Shown one piece after another: positions 1 to 6,755 of a stretch of 60,778 nucleotides of DNA. Made by a program: the position numbers and the translations under genes. The notes beneath the pieces were generated by a model. The model made no database searches and was not told where the DNA came from. It saw nothing but the letters and a program-made list of their open reading frames with translations. How positions within the stretch are numbered: the stretch's first letter is position 1; every line of letters starts with the position of its first letter. The stretch comes from a virus. The stretch is from positions 1-60,778 of the IMG/VR virus record IMGVR_UViG_3300005529_000041, one strand, 5' to 3'.

Positions 1-34
1 AATCAGCGGATGCCACGCGAGCGATGAGGTGCAC

Positions 35-130
35 ATGGAAGTGTGCCACGAGGAATGCTTGCTGCTCCGAACCTATCGCGCGGGATACGCTGCGGCAGTC
101 GCAGATTTTCAAAAATCAACGCAATCTTGA
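35..130 (+). CDS. Small Cys-rich peptide, possibly cut by the window edge
   Basis: A 31-residue ORF starting at ATG 35 with a GAGG ribosome-binding site about 6 nt upstream and ending TGA at 128-130. It contains a C-H-E-E-C pair near its start. The frame is open to the window edge, and the upstream in-frame residues also carry C and H, so it may be the end of a longer zinc-binding protein. The next gene starts 10 nt later, which suggests an operon. The family is not recognised. Confidence 0.45.
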   Translation: MEVCHEECLLLRTYRAGYAAAVADFQKSTQS

Positions 131-140
131 GGAGCCCGCC

Positions 141-479
141 GTGACCGGCAGAGACCAGAAACCGGACCGCCCGATAGAGGACTTGCAGGCGGCTGACGAT
201 TTCCGCCGCACGCTGATCCCGCGCGCCGATGAGAACCGGCATGGCGTGAAGATCGGCCAGGACGACCGGACTTCGCCGCACGCTTATGTGATAACAATGG
301 GAATTATATACTTGACCCCCTTGACGCGACCGGGGAGTCATGTATATTGGGCATTGTCAGGCCGTGATTGGCCCGGCCCCAAAGGATACCGGCTCAGAGA
401 GCGCGGTCGAGATGGAGGACAAAATGACGATGCATCTCACCACCAGCTATATCGGCGATTATCGCGCGGATCGCGCTAA
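141..479 (+). CDS. Hypothetical protein, 3' end doubtful
   Basis: A GTG start at 141 has a GAGGAG box 6 nt upstream. The first 50 or so codons have the strong G/C third-position bias of the neighbouring genes (TGRDQKPDRPIEDLQAADDF...). After about 285 the bias disappears and the frame runs through the promoter at 321-348 into the next gene. In the +1 frame a double stop (TGA TAA) sits near 290. The real gene may therefore end there after a one-base indel, or it has lost its stop. Function unknown. Confidence 0.35.
   Translation: MTGRDQKPDRPIEDLQAADDFRRTLIPRADENRHGVKIGQDDRTSPHAYVITMGIIYLTPLTRPGSHVYWALSGRDWPGPKGYRLRERGRDGGQNDDASHHQLYRRLSRGSR
321..348 (+). promoter_or_regulatory. Sigma70-like promoter
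   Basis: TTGACG at 321-326 and TATATT at 343-348 are separated by 16 nt, close to the bacterial consensus. A second TTGACC lies at 312-317. The local sequence is AT-richer than its surroundings. It faces the small gene starting at 424, leaving a leader of about 70 nt. Confidence 0.55.
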
Positions 480-726
480 GCTTGCTGCCGAGATGGGCAA
501 TCTCGCCAGCGAATTTGGCCTCGCAGCAATCGGCCGCGAGTATCCGCGGCACATCATCCGCGGCAATGGCTACCGCTATGTGCGCGCCGGTAAATGGTAC
601 GCCGAATTGGCGGACGGTTCGCGCCGCGCGCTCACCGCAAAAGAACGTGCGGCAAAATCTCGGGTCGATATGTCCGCCCTCAGCACCTACGGGTCCGAGC
701 GGTTCGAGGCGCGCGATGTCTCGTGA
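424..726 (+). CDS. Hypothetical phage protein, 100 aa
   Basis: The start at ATG 424 is chosen for the GGAGG box 6-7 nt upstream. An in-frame start at 340 would overlap the promoter's -10 region. The protein is basic at its C-terminus, with a central aromatic stretch (GNGYRYVRAGKWYAELADG) and no membrane segment. It overlaps the next gene by 11 bp, so the two are probably translated together. The family is not recognised; placement suggests an early accessory gene. Confidence 0.6.
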   Translation: MTMHLTTSYIGDYRADRAKLAAEMGNLASEFGLAAIGREYPRHIIRGNGYRYVRAGKWYAELADGSRRALTAKERAAKSRVDMSALSTYGSERFEARDVS

Positions 727-1111
727 GCGTGCCCAGATCGACTTGGGTGGCCCCCTCCTGCGCGAGCGGGAGGGGTGCAAACTGACAGAGCGATCCTTGT
801 CCTCGCGCCTCTGCGAGGTCATCGAGCGACTGGGTCGCGTGACCGAGGCGGCGATGCCGAGCCTCACCGACACCGAATGGTCGCTCGTATGCTGGGCCGG
901 CTGGGATGCGCTCAATAGTGAGCGCATTCTATCGCGCGAGCGTCCTCAAGATATCGAGCCGCTGGCATGGCAGGCGATCATCGCCGAAGCGGCAGAGCGA
1001 GAGAGCGAGGTTCCCGGCCTCGCCAAGCGACTGCATGACATGAACCCCGTCGAGCGCGTGGCTGTACTGGAGCGCATCGAGGCATATGGACGCGCGGAGG
1101 CGATGCGATGA
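716..1111 (+). CDS. Hypothetical phage protein, 131 aa
   Basis: The start is ATG 716 inside the end of the preceding gene. The product is mostly helical, with a tryptophan-rich centre (TEWSLVCWAGWDALN) and a charged C-terminal half. No known catalytic motif is visible. The frame remains open for 45 more codons after the TGA at 1109-1111. The family is not recognised. Confidence 0.55.
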   Translation: MSRERAQIDLGGPLLREREGCKLTERSLSSRLCEVIERLGRVTEAAMPSLTDTEWSLVCWAGWDALNSERILSRERPQDIEPLAWQAIIAEAAERESEVPGLAKRLHDMNPVERVAVLERIEAYGRAEAMR

Positions 1112-1249
1112 GCGCTGCGCGCAATCGTTGTTGTTAGCAACGCGTCTTTTCACGGCAAGACGGACGAAGAGAATGAAGCGTTAAACGCAGCCGAGAAGCT
1201 GCTCGGCGACGCAGGGATCGACCCGATGATCCGCGAGGAGAGCGCATGA
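1112..1249 (+). other. In-frame open stretch after the stop of the preceding gene
   Basis: Forty-five codons continue in the same frame after the TGA of the preceding gene and end at TGA 1247-1249. The sequence (AIVVVSNASFHGKTDEENEA...) looks protein-like and has no ATG at its beginning. It may be a small gene with an unusual start, the remainder of a once longer gene, or a stop-readthrough extension. It is not called as a CDS. Confidence 0.3.
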
Positions 1250-1408
1250 GTTCACGGACGCGGCTGGGTTGCTGCAACATCTCTATACGAAGCGCTCCTA
1301 TGTTTCGCGAACTGACTGGGCGTGAACTTTGGTTGAACAAACGCGCCTATTCATGACGTAATCGCAGCCAGACTCCATGATATTCCAGCATCGTGAGATG
1401 TGAGCACC

Positions 1409-1456
1409 CCGTTTACACCGAAGATGTCGGGAGTTCGATCCTCTCACCGCCCACCA
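1409..1456 (+). other. attP: attP core: 3' half of a tRNA-Val(TAC) gene
   Basis: The segment has an anticodon loop TTTACAC, the 3' anticodon strand CGAAG, a T-arm GGGAG-TTCGATC-CTCTC, the acceptor strand CCGCCC and encoded ACCA. The 5' half (GGGCGG acceptor strand and TAGCTCAG D-arm) is missing. The 5' anticodon strand is CCCCG, which pairs poorly with CGAAG, so identity to the tRNA probably begins near 1409. The integrase stop codon is 59 bp away. Such a 3' tRNA fragment beside int is the usual attP of a tRNA-targeting tyrosine recombinase, because integration restores the tRNA. Confidence 0.8.
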
Positions 1457-1514
1457 TCTTTTCAATGACTTGCGGCGCGCTTTACGAAGTGCTCCCAGTT
1501 CCAAGAACTAGACG

Positions 1515-2753
1515 CTAGTCAATTTGCGTCTCAGGGTTGATGATCTTGGCGTCCGCAACCGCGTCAGGTGGCGCCGGCAACCCTTGCAGTCTGCGATCTA
1601 TTGCCGCTGCAACCGGCCTGAGCACGTCGACTCCTGGCTTGGCATAGATGCGGCGCGTCACATCCGGGCTGCCATGGGCCGCCAGGCGCGAGATCAAGTC
1701 CATCGGATAGCCTTCCTCCTCCGCCCAGCTGACGGCCGTGTGGCGCAGCGTGTGGGGCGTCACGTCGGTCACAAACCGCTGCTTGCCGGGGCGCGTGGGA
1801 TCTGGCTCGTAGGTTCCCAAGCCAGCGCGTTCCACGGCAGCTGCGAATGCCTTCCTGATGCTCTTGACGGGCTTGCCGTCCCATTCGATGACATGATCCG
1901 TCAGGGCGCCGTTCTTGGCCTCGAGAAGCGCTGCGCGTGCCTCCTCAGTCATGGGCACAAGGGCTCGCCCCTTCCTTGCCCTCTTGCTCAGCGGGTCGAC
2001 CTCCTGGCCCTTCTCAGCCCTGAGATCGATCGTCCAGGCGTAGAAGTCAATCTTCGTCCAAATGAGTTCAAGAATGGCCTCGGTGCGGCCGGCGGTTGTG
2101 AGGGCGATGATCACGTACAACCGCAGATGCGGCGTATTCTGACAGGCTTCCCGCAGGCGCAAGAATTCCTCGACCGTCAGGGGGCGCTTCTTTGGGTCCG
2201 GTTTGCGAGGAATCCAGATGTGTTTCTTGCGGTGGATCAGCTCGCGATCGAAGGCCCAGTTGAGCGCCGATCGAAGCCTAAGCAACTCTGTCCATACGGT
2301 GCCGACGCCGATCTTGAGGACAACCGCCTCTGGATTGCCGTCAGGGCCCTTGCGGGTGATCGTGCGGCCGTTGGCCAGTCTCTCGCGGGCGTAGTCGCGG
2401 CAGACATCATCGGTGATGTCGGCGACCCGCATACCCTCGAAACGCTTCTTGAGGGCTTTCCAGTTGTCATGGAACACGGCGATTAGCTTGCCGTCCTTGG
2501 CGCGGTCGGCGACATACTCTTCCCAGATCATGCCTACTGTCAGCCCGTCGCGGCCCTTCAGCGCTGCGAGGTTGCCAACGAAGCGATCAAGCGCGATTCG
2601 ACCCTCTGTCTCGTTGAAGACACCAAGTCGTCGTCGGTGTGGCCCGTCGCCGTCTTTCCAGACGACGACGGCTTCCGGTTGTCCGATCTTGGGGTTGAAG
2701 AGGGTTCCGAGTCGGTACTTCCCGACCTCATACTTCCGCCATTGTCTTGCCAT
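1515..2753 (-). CDS. int: Tyrosine-recombinase integrase
   Basis: A 412-residue phage integrase. An N-terminal basic arm-binding region (residues 1-60) and a core-binding SAM-like domain (about 70-185) precede the catalytic domain. The catalytic residues are visible: R223 in TTAGRTEA, H334-x-x-R337 in TPHTLRHT, H360 in AAHGSPDV and Y370 in RRIYAK. The ATG at 2753 is preferred to one at 2873 because the longer form adds a low-quality stretch that overlaps the excisionase-like gene; GGAGG lies 10 nt upstream of 2753. It is the last gene of the PL operon and lies beside attP, as expected. It would catalyse integration at a tRNA-Val gene. Confidence 0.95.
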   Translation of the reverse strand: MARQWRKYEVGKYRLGTLFNPKIGQPEAVVVWKDGDGPHRRRLGVFNETEGRIALDRFVGNLAALKGRDGLTVGMIWEEYVADRAKDGKLIAVFHDNWKALKKRFEGMRVADITDDVCRDYARERLANGRTITRKGPDGNPEAVVLKIGVGTVWTELLRLRSALNWAFDRELIHRKKHIWIPRKPDPKKRPLTVEEFLRLREACQNTPHLRLYVIIALTTAGRTEAILELIWTKIDFYAWTIDLRAEKGQEVDPLSKRARKGRALVPMTEEARAALLEAKNGALTDHVIEWDGKPVKSIRKAFAAAVERAGLGTYEPDPTRPGKQRFVTDVTPHTLRHTAVSWAEEEGYPMDLISRLAAHGSPDVTRRIYAKPGVDVLRPVAAAIDRRLQGLPAPPDAVADAKIINPETQID

Positions 2754-2929
2754 TGCTCGACGACCTCCGCCTTGATGCGCCACAGCTTTCCGCCGATAGT
2801 GAAAGCTGGCAGTCCGCCGGGCTCGCCCGCGACGAACTTGCGGATCAGAGCATAGATGGTTTCCTGGGAGCATTCCCAGTGCTCTGCAAGCCTCTGGACA
2901 GTGTAAGGTCGGCGCTCGAGATCAGCCAT
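2558..2929 (-). CDS. Excisionase-like HTH protein
   Basis: A 123-residue ORF whose first 65 residues form a MerR/AlpA-type DNA-binding domain (YTVQRLAEHWECSQETIYAL, then a wing-like LPAFTIGGKLWRIKAEVVEQW). This resembles phage excisionases that also control int. An AAGGAG box precedes ATG 2929. The last 60 residues lie out of frame inside int and look unselected (Ser/Arg-rich). The overlap is 196 bp, unusually long. Excisionases are normally 60-80 aa, so the functional part is probably the N-terminal half. Confidence 0.7.
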   Translation of the reverse strand: MADLERRPYTVQRLAEHWECSQETIYALIRKFVAGEPGGLPAFTIGGKLWRIKAEVVEQWQDNGGSMRSGSTDSEPSSTPRSDNRKPSSSGKTATGHTDDDLVSSTRQRVESRLIASLATSQR

Positions 2930-2941
2930 CGCATAGCTCCT

Positions 2942-3037
2942 TCATACGCCCGCCCTGACGGCGTAGCCCCAGACCAAACCGAGGCAGAGGCCGGAAGTGA
3001 AAGCCACGGCAAGAGCGGCGAAGATCATGATTCTCAT
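2942..3037 (-). CDS. 31-aa single-pass membrane peptide
   Basis: The product (MRIMIFAALAVAFTSGLCLG...) is almost entirely one hydrophobic helix with a short GYAVRAGV tail. Its ATG overlaps the stop of the upstream gene (ATGA), and its stop is 12 nt before the excisionase-like gene, so it sits in the same translationally coupled chain. Function unknown. Confidence 0.55.
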   Translation of the reverse strand: MRIMIFAALAVAFTSGLCLGLVWGYAVRAGV

Positions 3038-3267
3038 TCGCTCTCTGATCTTCGCAGGTCATCGGCAGTCAACCCCGCAAGCATGAAGGTGCGGACTTTC
3101 TCCTCGACGATAACCACCTTGTCAGCCTCGTGGTAGGGACGGCTTGTATTCCCGACAGTCCTTATCTTGTACGATCCAAACAGGAACTTGTTATCGACTG
3201 CTCTTCGCAAATCCTCGATCTCCTGAACGGTATATGTGCGCCCCCTCCTCTCCACCATCTCGCTCAC
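3034..3267 (-). CDS. Hypothetical protein, 77 aa
   Basis: GTG 3267 is chosen because it forms a GTGA overlap with the upstream stop and has GGGAGG 7 nt upstream. An ATG at 3282 would also be in frame. The product is soluble and charged, with an N-terminal YTVQEIEDLRRAV segment that could be a helix-turn-helix start. It ends in an ATGA overlap with the next gene. The family is not recognised. Confidence 0.6.
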   Translation of the reverse strand: MSEMVERRGRTYTVQEIEDLRRAVDNKFLFGSYKIRTVGNTSRPYHEADKVVIVEEKVRTFMLAGLTADDLRRSESE

Positions 3268-3479
3268 GGCTTTGCCTCCCATCCAGGGACATCCAGATCA
3301 TGCTTTGGGGTGTAGACTTCGCCAGTCGGGCGGGGCCAGTCGTCGATGGTGAGGGGCCTATCGGGCTTGCGCCGCTGGCGGTCGCGCTCGAAGCGCATGC
3401 CCTGCCAGAAGCAGATCGCGCTATTGAGGGCGATGACGAGCGCTAGTAGCCACGCCCATGGCGGCAGAATGATCGTCAT
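3264..3479 (-). CDS. Small membrane-anchored protein, 71 aa
   Basis: An N-terminal transmembrane helix (residues 4-25, PPWAWLLALVIALNSAICFW) is followed by a basic cytoplasmic tail with a D-W-P-R-P-T-G motif. It has no cleavable signal or lipobox. It is coupled to the next gene by a GTGA overlap. Function unknown. Confidence 0.6.
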   Translation of the reverse strand: MTIILPPWAWLLALVIALNSAICFWQGMRFERDRQRRKPDRPLTIDDWPRPTGEVYTPKHDLDVPGWEAKP

Positions 3480-3487
3480 CTCCGCTC

Positions 3488-3715
3488 CTATGACCTCGAC
3501 CCAGCAGGGACGCGAATCTTGATAAGGCGAGCCTTGATCAGCTCTTCGAGCCAGAACGTCTGCTCAATGCGGATTTCTGCCTCTTGGCTTTGCGATCTGC
3601 CGCTAAGAGTTGCGGCAGCGTCTAGCCGCCGTTTTGCTTCTGGCGTCACGCGCAGACTTAACGGCACGCGAGGCCCCGGCTCGCATCCCTTGGCTGGGCG
3701 ACCTCTCTTGCTCAT
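3488..3715 (-). CDS. Ribbon-helix-helix-like DNA-binding protein
   Basis: A 75-residue protein starting at ATG 3715, which overlaps the upstream stop as ATGA. The stretch PLSLRVTPEAKRRLDAAATL followed by GRSQSQEAEIRIEQTF has the beta-strand, helix, helix pattern of Arc/CopG-family repressors. It is basic at both ends. A GTG at 3727 is an alternative start. It probably controls transcription in the early region. Confidence 0.65.
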   Translation of the reverse strand: MSKRGRPAKGCEPGPRVPLSLRVTPEAKRRLDAAATLSGRSQSQEAEIRIEQTFWLEELIKARLIKIRVPAGSRS

Positions 3716-4029
3716 CGCCTTCCCCACGATCTCGATCTGCGATAAGCCTTCGGCACTACATGGTTGGCATAGCTGCGCTTGATGTGGGCGCTTTCGCCGT
3801 GATCGTCCCTTGTCTTGAGGGCATGACAGCCCTCGCAGAGGATTTGCAGGTTGTCGTCGTCGTCGGTGCCGCCACGCTCTAACGCGATGATGTGGTCAAC
3901 GTCGTATCTGTCGCCGGGACCGAGCTTGCGCTTGCAGGGGCCCTGGCAGCGCCCGTCAGCCCTGGCGAATATCTTCGCGAAACGCAGGGGCGTGATGGAA
4001 TGGCGGCGGTCGTGGTCGAAGGGGCTCAT
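3712..4029 (-). CDS. HNH endonuclease
   Basis: A 105-residue HNH nuclease with paired cysteines CQGPC and CEGC flanking the catalytic core DVDHIIALERGGTDDDDNLQ, where DH and the N of DNLQ are the conserved metal and catalytic positions. It is short enough to be a stand-alone phage HNH protein. In many phages such proteins sit beside the terminase and assist packaging, but here the gene lies in the early operon, so a homing or DNA-processing role is equally possible. It is coupled on both sides by ATGA overlaps. Confidence 0.88.
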   Translation of the reverse strand: MSPFDHDRRHSITPLRFAKIFARADGRCQGPCKRKLGPGDRYDVDHIIALERGGTDDDDNLQILCEGCHALKTRDDHGESAHIKRSYANHVVPKAYRRSRSWGRR

Positions 4030-4181
4030 GGAAGTTTCTCATTAGGTAGCCTTTGCGGAAGATAAATGCGGACCTCCACATCCCGCGCTTTGACAAGTAC
4101 GTCTAGCTCCTTGCCTTGCGGGAAACCGGGGTGCGGCCGCATGCCAGGAATGGGCGGATTGACTTTGATGGGTCGCGTCAT
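4026..4181 (-). CDS. Hypothetical protein, 51 aa
   Basis: ATG 4181 overlaps the upstream stop by 4 bp, and the stop overlaps the HNH start. The product begins MTRPIKVNPPIPGM and ends in a short beta-rich segment (EVRIYLPQ). The family is not recognised. Confidence 0.5.
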   Translation of the reverse strand: MTRPIKVNPPIPGMRPHPGFPQGKELDVLVKARDVEVRIYLPQRLPNEKLP

Positions 4182-4459
4182 GGCCGACCTCCATATGTGA
4201 ATGTCCTCGCCCTTGCTTTTCCCGATCCGAATTCGACGGCTGGCCTTGTCTTCGGAGGCGGAGCATCCGCGTCCACATCGACAAAGCTCTTGTGCAATTT
4301 GGTAGTGCTCTTGTAGCCGTCCCATTTCACGATCCAGCATGAGCCGGTCTTGTTCTCGCCGACCAGAATGCCTTGGCGGCCGTCGCCGCATCTGAAGGTG
4401 GCGGCCTTGCCCTTCTCATTCATGCGGACGCGGGTGCCGGCGAGGGGATGGGAGGTCAT
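4178..4459 (-). CDS. Hypothetical protein, 93 aa
   Basis: The ATG at 4459 shares one base with the stop of the phosphatase gene (TGATG). The N-terminal half looks like a small SH3-like beta barrel (LAGTRVRMNEKGKAATFRCG, then KTGSCWIVKWDGYKSTTKLH), as in small phage proteins with KOW/Tudor-like folds. The C-terminus is low-complexity. Function unknown. Confidence 0.55.
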   Translation of the reverse strand: MTSHPLAGTRVRMNEKGKAATFRCGDGRQGILVGENKTGSCWIVKWDGYKSTTKLHKSFVDVDADAPPPKTRPAVEFGSGKARARTFTYGGRP

Positions 4460-4896
4460 CAGAAGTCTCCATCCGCAACCTGCGCGCACGGAACTCCATT
4501 AGCTCGCCAAGTCGCGACAACGCGATCACGATCGTCAAAGGCCATTATGGGTATGAACCCATCTGCCTTAACTGCTGCCAATAGCTCAGCCTTCAGCACA
4601 TCGTCGTTGCGATGATCTCCGGCCCTGCGCATGTAGAGCGAGCCACCAGGAGCGCCGTGACGGTAAAGCCAGTCAACAGTTTCTTCGCGCACTTCGTCGC
4701 TTCGGCCGGAGACATAGACAATCACCGCTCCCGCGTCGGCTAAATGCTGCGCAAGCGTGATAATGTGCGTGATTGGCTTATCGTCAATGCACGCCGCGAA
4801 GAAGGATCGCCAGTCCTTGGGTGTCTTCTGGATATGTGGCAGCCGGTGCGAGCAATCCGCCAGCGTTCCATCGATGTCGAAGATGTAGCAGCGCAT
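4459..4896 (-). CDS. HAD-family polynucleotide 3'-phosphatase-like protein
   Basis: A 145-residue HAD phosphatase. The nucleophile motif is YIFDIDGTLAD (D8 and D10) and motif II is VYVSGRSDEVREETVDWLYR, the signature of the T4 polynucleotide-kinase phosphatase branch. A late acidic motif is AFDDRDRVV. It lacks a kinase P-loop, so it is phosphatase only. The family removes 3'-phosphates, and in T4 Pnkp also 2',3'-cyclic phosphates, from nucleic-acid ends. It lies among HNH and recombination genes, which fits a role in end repair. Confidence 0.8.
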   Translation of the reverse strand: MRCYIFDIDGTLADCSHRLPHIQKTPKDWRSFFAACIDDKPITHIITLAQHLADAGAVIVYVSGRSDEVREETVDWLYRHGAPGGSLYMRRAGDHRNDDVLKAELLAAVKADGFIPIMAFDDRDRVVATWRANGVPCAQVADGDF

Positions 4897-4898
4897 GG

Positions 4899-5099
4899 TT
4901 ACTTAATCTCCTCGGCGCGACGTTTGATGGTAGCCGCAAATTCCAATGCGGCAGCCTTATCCATACCGATCCACGCCGTTGGCTTGCCGAACGCGATAAT
5001 GACAGTCTTATCGCGGACGGCGATGCCGATGCGCAGGCCGCCTTCGTCATCATCGCGCAGCTTTCCGCGCGGAAAGTCTCCCGTCCCTCCGAGTTTCAT
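4899..5099 (-). CDS. Hypothetical protein, 66 aa
   Basis: ATG 5099 overlaps the upstream stop as ATGA. The product reads as two beta strands (GLRIGIAVRDKTVIIAFG) and an amphipathic C-terminal helix (DKAAALEFAATIKRRAEEI). Small proteins with this arrangement are common in Rhizobiales phages, but I cannot name a function. Confidence 0.55.
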   Translation of the reverse strand: MKLGGTGDFPRGKLRDDDEGGLRIGIAVRDKTVIIAFGKPTAWIGMDKAAALEFAATIKRRAEEIK

Positions 5100-5554
5100 G
5101 CCGCCCTCTCTGTAAGCAGCTGCTCGGCGCTGACGCCTAGTGCAGTCTCGATGATGTCTTGGATGGCGTCCCGGATCGGGCCGAACTCCCTTTGCGAGAC
5201 CTGGCTCCAGTTGATGCTCTTTGCTGTGAAGACTTCCACTCCGCCAGCGCTGACGCGAAGAGACGCATAGCCTCTCTTGCGATGACACGCCGCGTGCGTC
5301 GCCTCGATGGCCAGCCGGAATAGAGCCTTGACCGCCTCGCTTGCATCATCAGGATACGCAATGAACTCGACATCGTGGTGTCCCGCCTCTATCAGAAGCC
5401 ATGCTCTTAGGTGTTCTTCGCTGGTCGGCTGGAACGGGTGCCGTTCCGGCCAGTGCATGAAGGCTGCCCGCAGGAGGCCGAACAGTCTCCTATGATCCTG
5501 AAGCGACCGGGGACGCTTCTCGATCTCGCAGCCGCAATGCGGGCAGATGCTCAT
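5096..5554 (-). CDS. Phage protein with N-terminal zinc ribbon
   Basis: A 152-residue protein from ATG 5554; a TTG at 5563 is an alternative. It begins with a CPHCGCEI half zinc ribbon. The rest (LFGLLRAAFMHWPERHPFQP, then AKSINWSQVSQREFGPIRDA) resembles conserved early proteins of the DUF1367/NinB-neighbour type in other phages, which are linked to recombination. The resemblance is from memory only. It is coupled downstream by ATGA. Confidence 0.55.
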   Translation of the reverse strand: MSICPHCGCEIEKRPRSLQDHRRLFGLLRAAFMHWPERHPFQPTSEEHLRAWLLIEAGHHDVEFIAYPDDASEAVKALFRLAIEATHAACHRKRGYASLRVSAGGVEVFTAKSINWSQVSQREFGPIRDAIQDIIETALGVSAEQLLTERAA

Positions 5555-5559
5555 GGCGC

Positions 5560-6108
5560 TCAATCTGGGAGGAACCGCGATCGGATGCCAGTCGTGACGT
5601 GGTTCTTGCGCTTTGGTCCGCTGCTACTCTTCTTGGTGTAGTTGTAGCCCTTGCGTTTGGCGCGGGCGCCGATTGACTGGCTCGGCTGGATAGGCGTTAG
5701 CCGGTATGTGCCGGGCTCAAACTTGCCCCCCCGGTCAAAGGCGACGATCTCGGATCGCAATGCTGGTGTGGTCTGGTAGCGCAGCCACGTCCCGTCCTTC
5801 TGCTTGACGTAGGTCCGACCAGCATGAACGCGCGCTTCGGTGAAGCCCTCGCGGCAGAGTGCGCGTGCCGCTGCGCATGCGCTGGCGCTCTTCAGCGCCC
5901 CCGCTCTCACGTCATCCTTGGTGATCCTGATCTCAATCGGCTTGAGCCCATCGACGACCTTGCCGCCGCCGATCTTCATGCGTCGCGTGATGTTGTCAGA
6001 GACGGCCTTGGATGAGCGGCCGCCCTTCTTGGTGGCTTTCGTCCTGGAAATCTTCTCGTCCAGTTCTTGCAGCTCTGCATAAGACATATGTTCAAGCGCT
6101 TTCTGCAC
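5560..6108 (-). CDS. Hypothetical basic phage protein, 182 aa
   Basis: A GTG start at 6108 with AAAGGA 8 nt upstream; ATG 6087 is an alternative. The N-terminus is a short helix (MSYAELQELDEKISRTKATK) reminiscent of H-NS oligomerisation helices. The middle reads as a compact domain with a conserved-looking FDRGGKFEPGTYRLTP segment, and the C-terminus is strongly basic. It probably binds nucleic acid, but no family is assigned. Confidence 0.6.
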   Translation of the reverse strand: MQKALEHMSYAELQELDEKISRTKATKKGGRSSKAVSDNITRRMKIGGGKVVDGLKPIEIRITKDDVRAGALKSASACAAARALCREGFTEARVHAGRTYVKQKDGTWLRYQTTPALRSEIVAFDRGGKFEPGTYRLTPIQPSQSIGARAKRKGYNYTKKSSSGPKRKNHVTTGIRSRFLPD

Positions 6109-6132
6109 TGGTCTGGTCCTTTCTGTCGTGAG

Positions 6133-6300
6133 TTACTTCACCCGCTCCCGGATCACGAACGGCCGCACCGTCGCCTTCGGTAGGCCGACGAGGATGGCTA
6201 TATCTTCATAGCCGTAGCCGTCCCGCGCCAACTCGCGAATGACGCGAATGCGCTCAAAGGCCGTCAGCTGCTTCGGCTTGCTGTTGGGCTCGGGCATCAT
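6133..6300 (-). CDS. Small HTH protein, 55 aa
   Basis: A short ORF whose ATG 6300 overlaps the upstream stop (ATGA). Residues 14-50 (ERIRVIRELARDGYGYEDIA, then LVGLPKATVRPFV) are a clear homeodomain-like helix-turn-helix. Probably a small DNA-binding regulator. Confidence 0.65.
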   Translation of the reverse strand: MMPEPNSKPKQLTAFERIRVIRELARDGYGYEDIAILVGLPKATVRPFVIRERVK

Positions 6301-6755
6301 GGCGTCAGTCCTTTTTCTTCGTAGTATTCAAGCAATCCGTCCTCAATGGACGGCCCATCGTCGGGCTCGCGTGCTCGATCCAGCAGCCTCTTCGGCGGCC
6401 TTGGCGAATTATCCATGACCGTGACGATTGTATTGTCCTGAACTTTCAGCCTCACTCCATCAACGATCACCGCAGATGCGCCAGCCTTTATGGCTTCCCG
6501 CACGTCGTCGCTCAGAAGTCGCTTCTTGATGGACGCAACGTCGATACCCATTGCGCGCTCCAAGAAGCGCAGGATGGCGTGGTCCGATATGCGAGGCTCC
6601 GGCGCTGGGCGAAGACGCTTTTCCAACTCAGCGCGAACGGAGCCGAGACTCGCTCTAGCGTCGGCGAGATTGGTCTCAAGCTGCGCCATCAGAGACTGCA
6701 GGCGCGAGCTTTCGGCCTGGAGTTCTGTTATCGTCGCCGACGACAGGGTGATCAT
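6297..6755 (-). CDS. Coiled-coil protein with RelE/DUF4258-like C-terminal domain
   Basis: Residues 1-48 form a coiled coil (ITELQAESSRLQSLMAQLET). Residues 55-115 (RISDHAILRFLERAMGIDVA, then a beta-rich VIVDGVRLKVQDNTIVTVM) match the H-A-x-x-R-F pattern of small beta/alpha domains of the DUF4258 or BrnT/RelE-like type common beside recombination genes. The catalytic role is uncertain. It overlaps the YqaJ gene by 4 bp, so it may be an accessory of the exonuclease. Confidence 0.6.
   Translation of the reverse strand: MITLSSATITELQAESSRLQSLMAQLETNLADARASLGSVRAELEKRLRPAPEPRISDHAILRFLERAMGIDVASIKKRLLSDDVREAIKAGASAVIVDGVRLKVQDNTIVTVMDNSPRPPKRLLDRAREPDDGPSIEDGLLEYYEEKGLTP

Noticed and set aside
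3-341. 112-codon minus-strand frame at the left edge
   Set aside because: The plus strand has small genes with ribosome-binding sites and a promoter over the same DNA; the minus frame shows no family or start signal, though it would lie in line with the right-end leftward cluster if the genome is circular.
1380-1456. Complete tRNA-Val gene
   Set aside because: The acceptor 5' strand and D-arm are missing and the anticodon stem is mismatched; only the 3' half is present.
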